A stretch of DNA of 7,534 bases from Clostridiales bacterium (GTDB lineage: Bacteria; Bacillota; Clostridia; Tissierellales; Sedimentibacteraceae), in NCBI GenBank assembly GCA_003457065.1, contig DMJQ01000042.1, positions 311-7,844 of the forward strand, written 5' to 3'. Shown one piece after another: positions 6,021 through 7,534 of this stretch; the stretch's first letter is position 1, and every line of letters begins with the position of its first letter. Made by a program: the position numbers and the translations under genes. Under the pieces are notes generated by a model that was not told where the DNA came from, did no database searches, and saw only the letters and a list, made by a program, of their open reading frames with translations.

Positions 6021-7137
6021 ATACTTTGATGAGTTTTATGAAAAGAAAAGAGACGACATGTCGTTTATTTCTTTAAAAAAAGGCTCGACAATTAAATTCA
6101 AGGACAAGGCGTACAAGACAGACAGAGAGTTGCCTGTTCCGGTAAGAGTACAAAGGCTTTTGGAAGACATTAAAAATCAGGATGAAATAGACGGTATAAC
6201 TTTAAATAATATTATAGACGGTATAATATATGTAATGGGTTCAGACATAGGTTTCGGTTTTGTGGATGAGTATAAAAATATGCTTGAAGCTCTTAATTTT
6301 GATGTTAAGCCTTATATTATATATTGCATAAACAGATTCGATGAAAATGAATGCGAGGACGGCATTGTGTACGGCAAGGCATTAGTTAATCTAAAAGAAA
6401 ACGAAAAAAGCTGCTTTGTTTATGCATCTGCTCTGGAGAAAGCAGGGCTCAAACTGAACGCCGAAGGCAAGGAACAAAAGAGCCAATATTTCCTGGAAGA
6501 GGCAAACAGGTATTTTGAAAAATGCATTGATTATGATGATAAGTTTGCACTGGCATATTACAAGCTTGGATTTTATTATAAAAGAAGCCAGCAGTATGTA
6601 AAGGCAGAGTTAATTTGGAACAAGCATCAGGAAATAGATGACGATGCTTTAAGAATAGATGAAATAAGAAATGAACTTATTCAGCTCAAGCCATATGTGG
6701 ATTTTGAAAACGGATATAACCTTATTCTTAAAGAGAAACCTCAAGAAGGTTTGGATTTGCTTCTGCCGTTGGTTAAAGAACTAGGAAGCTGGTGGAACTT
6801 ATTGTTTTTTATTGGACTTGCATACCGAATGCTGGGACAATACGATATAGCCGAAACTTATTTTGAGAACGTCTTGAAATTAGAAATTGAACAAAAGGAT
6901 GCGCTAAACGAACTTGGTTTGTGCAAGCTGTGCAGGGGCAAGTATGTGGAAGCCGCTGAGCTGTTTACTGATTTGCTGAATATAGAGCCAGGTACCTGTG
7001 AGGTTTTCTGCAACCGCGCAGTGGCATACATGTACAGTGAGCAGACGGATAAAGCCATTGAGGATATAGAGATTGCATTGAAAATAAATCCGGGCGATCC
7101 CGTCGCTTTGAGCATAAAAGCAGAATTATATAAATAG
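6004..7137 (+). CDS. TPR-repeat protein, third gene of radical SAM operon
   Basis: A 377-residue cytoplasmic protein without signal peptide or membrane span. GAGGAG (5991-5996) sits 7 nt before the ATG at 6004, inside the end of the radical SAM gene, so translation is probably coupled. Residues 1-110 are a non-repeat N-terminal region, including the basic KKGSTIKFKDKAYKTDRE and a segment around PVPVRVQRLLEDI. Helical TPR-like repeats follow. One at about 181-214 has AYYKLGFYYKRSQQYVKAELIW. Three more run at about 262-363: FFIGLAYRMLGQYDIAETYFENVLKLE, ALNELGLCKLCRGKYVEAAELF and VFCNRAVAYMYSEQTDKAIEDIEIALKINP. Degenerate repeats probably fill 130-180 and 230-260. TPRs bind other proteins, so it may hold partners for the operon's radical SAM enzyme, but no partner can be named. 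A terminator follows 24 nt after the stop. Confidence 0.88.
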   Translation: MSKKDKYFDEFYEKKRDDMSFISLKKGSTIKFKDKAYKTDRELPVPVRVQRLLEDIKNQDEIDGITLNNIIDGIIYVMGSDIGFGFVDEYKNMLEALNFDVKPYIIYCINRFDENECEDGIVYGKALVNLKENEKSCFVYASALEKAGLKLNAEGKEQKSQYFLEEANRYFEKCIDYDDKFALAYYKLGFYYKRSQQYVKAELIWNKHQEIDDDALRIDEIRNELIQLKPYVDFENGYNLILKEKPQEGLDLLLPLVKELGSWWNLLFFIGLAYRMLGQYDIAETYFENVLKLEIEQKDALNELGLCKLCRGKYVEAAELFTDLLNIEPGTCEVFCNRAVAYMYSEQTDKAIEDIEIALKINPGDPVALSIKAELYK

Positions 7138-7161
7138 TCAAGTATATTAAATAACAATGTA

Positions 7162-7186
7162 AGAAGAACGCTGTATGCGTTCTTTT
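7162..7186 (+). terminator. Rho-independent terminator of the three-gene operon
   Basis: An 8-bp perfect stem AAGAACGC (7164-7171) / GCGTTCTT (7177-7184) with loop TGTAT, extendable by a G-T and an A-T pair. A run of four T's (7183-7186) follows the GC-containing stem. It lies 24 nt after the TPR stop codon and separates the operon from the promoter array beyond. Its core resembles the argS terminator. Confidence 0.82.
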
Positions 7187-7252
7187 GCTGTCTTATTCGA
7201 TACTATATATGTTACTATTTATAAAAAAGTATAATAAATGAGAAATTAGGGA

Positions 7253-7281
7253 TTGACAAAGATTGTCTGTTGAGCTAAAAT
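7253..7281 (+). promoter_or_regulatory. Array promoter P1
   Basis: A perfect TTGACA (7253-7258), 17-bp spacer, TAAAAT (7276-7281, 5 of 6). Seven bases after the -10 is G7288 in the context AAAAGCAC, the predicted start. A dyad GACAA-AGA-TTGTC (7255-7267) begins inside the -35 box. It lies 67 bp beyond the preceding terminator, so this is the outermost clear promoter of the array. Confidence 0.78.
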
Positions 7282-7348
7282 ATAAAAGCACTTCGGGTTT
7301 TAAAAAAATCAAGTGTAAAAATCAGTTGGAAAATAAGTAAAAAATTAG

Positions 7349-7377
7349 TTGACAATCACATACGATTGTGATAGACT
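7349..7377 (+). promoter_or_regulatory. Array promoter P2 with dyad in the spacer
   Basis: A perfect TTGACA (7349-7354), 17-bp spacer, TAGACT (7372-7377, 4 of 6), with TG at 7369-7370 giving an extended -10. The predicted start is G7384 in CAAAGCTGTC. Two overlapping inverted repeats fill the spacer: ACAATC/GATTGT (7352-7357, 7364-7369) and ATCACA-N6-TGTGAT (7355-7372). Confidence 0.75.
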
Positions 7378-7379
7378 AA

Positions 7380-7389
7380 CAAAGCTGTC
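7380..7389 (+). repeat. Start-site repeat CAAAGCTGTC, copy 1
   Basis: A ten-base direct repeat at the predicted start of P2, identical to 7474-7483 at the start of P3. The two copies are 94 bp apart, exactly the distance between the two -35 boxes, so they are in register with the promoters. Only AAAGC is kept at the P1 start (7285-7289). Confidence 0.8.
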
Positions 7390-7442
7390 GAAAATGAAAG
7401 AAATCAGTAAGACAGAATGAAAATAAAAAAAGAAAAAAGTTC

Positions 7443-7471
7443 TTGACAAACACTGTCGAAACTGGTAAACT
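7443..7471 (+). promoter_or_regulatory. Array promoter P3
   Basis: A perfect TTGACA (7443-7448), 17-bp spacer, TAAACT (7466-7471, 4 of 6), with TG at 7463-7464 giving an extended -10. The predicted start is G7478 within CAAAGCTGTC, the same distance from the -10 as in P2. A long A-rich tract (7421-7439) lies upstream. Confidence 0.78.
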
Positions 7472-7473
7472 AT

Positions 7474-7483
7474 CAAAGCTGTC
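7474..7483 (+). repeat. Start-site repeat CAAAGCTGTC, copy 2
   Basis: The second copy of the ten-base repeat, at the predicted start of P3. Its GCTGTC part also forms the left arm of the leader hairpin at 7478-7498. Confidence 0.8.
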
Positions 7484-7498
7484 TCAAAAAAAGGCAGC
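7478..7498 (+). other. Hairpin at the 5' end of the P3 leader transcript
   Basis: GCTGTC (7478-7483) pairs with GGCAGC (7493-7498) in six pairs, one a G-U, around a 9-base A-rich loop. The left arm begins at the predicted first transcribed base. There is no T-tract, so this is not a terminator. A 5'-terminal stem could protect the leader or help processing, which is inference. The P2 transcript can form a weaker version: CTGTC 7385-7389 with GACAG 7411-7415. Confidence 0.5.
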
Positions 7499-7528
7499 GA
7501 TGGAAAGAAAAACAATAAAAAATAATAG

Positions 7529-7534
7529 TTGACA
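7529..7534 (+). promoter_or_regulatory. -35 box of a fourth array promoter, cut by the window edge
   Basis: TTGACA is the last six bases of the window, 86 bp after the P3 -35 and preceded by the A-rich stretch 7505-7523. Its -10 lies outside, so the call rests on the match and the regular spacing. Confidence 0.6.

Larger units (their letters stand above)
7187..7534 (+). other. Gene-free promoter array, probable upstream region of an rRNA operon
   Basis: No protein-coding frame is supported in these 348 bases. They contain three full sigma-A promoters and a fourth -35 at the window edge, with TTGACA boxes at 7253, 7349, 7443 and 7529, all on the + strand. Each box is preceded by A-rich DNA of the kind that acts as an UP element (for example 7339-7346, 7421-7439 and 7505-7523). 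Stacked strong promoters with short conserved leaders and no ORF are characteristic of rRNA operons in Bacillota, so a 16S rRNA gene is predicted to the right. A tRNA cluster or other stable RNA is the alternative. Confidence 0.68.

Noticed and set aside
6858..7157. 99-codon opposite-strand frame overlapping the TPR gene
   Set aside because: It is antisense to the clear TPR repeats, has low-complexity Ser-rich composition and no ribosome binding site. It is treated as a shadow.
7230..7235. TATAAT as the -10 of a further promoter upstream of P1
   Set aside because: No acceptable -35 lies 16-18 bp upstream. In this AT-rich stretch such a match is expected by chance.
7284..7315. Hairpin after P1 (around TTCG, or CACTT/AAGTG) as a terminator or attenuator
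   Set aside because: The stems are short or bulged and are not followed by a T-tract. The alternatives are mutually exclusive, so no structure is claimed.
7253..7534. CRISPR array or tandem repeat element
   Set aside because: The period is uneven (96, 94, 86) and only the promoter boxes and a 10-mer are shared; the remainder differs. There is no constant repeat with unique spacers.

Overview
The window is AT-rich chromosomal DNA in which every gene lies on the + strand, with strong Shine-Dalgarno sites, TTGACA/TATAAT promoters and short hairpin terminators. This style, together with a DUF4080-type B12/radical SAM protein, suggests an anaerobic low-GC Bacillota of the Clostridia/Tissierellia kind. 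A Sedimentibacter-like genus is a guess only.

Layout. (1) Positions 1-519 hold the 3' part of a GNAT-like acyltransferase gene cut by the window edge. (2) Positions 638-2471 form a self-contained argS unit: a near-consensus extended -10 promoter, a short leader, arginyl-tRNA synthetase (start at 711, not the longer 657 reading) and a tandem hairpin terminator. (3) Positions 2612-3400 form a second single-gene unit: a consensus promoter, an exported SLT-type lytic transglycosylase and a strong terminator. (4) Positions 3412-7137 are a tightly packed three-gene operon: an unrecognised 293-aa protein, a B12-binding/radical SAM protein of the DUF4080 type and a TPR protein. Adjacent genes overlap by 4 and 17 nt, and a terminator follows at 7162-7186. 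(5) From 7187 to the right edge there is no gene. The stretch holds three complete TTGACA promoters and the -35 of a fourth, spaced 96, 94 and 86 bp apart, each preceded by A-rich DNA. Promoters 2 and 3 are followed by the same 10-base start-site sequence. This is what the upstream region of a ribosomal RNA operon looks like, so a 16S rRNA gene is predicted just beyond the window.

How the genes work together. argS and the transglycosylase are independent housekeeping units. The three-gene operon is the part with no assigned biology: a probable cobalamin/iron-sulfur radical enzyme co-translated with an unknown helical protein and a TPR scaffold, placed directly upstream of the probable rRNA promoters. 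It is the best candidate here for an undescribed system, but its substrate and function cannot be read from the sequence. Its 5' end has an unusual arrangement in which the preceding terminator hairpin overlaps a possible -10 box and its T-tract touches the ribosome binding site.
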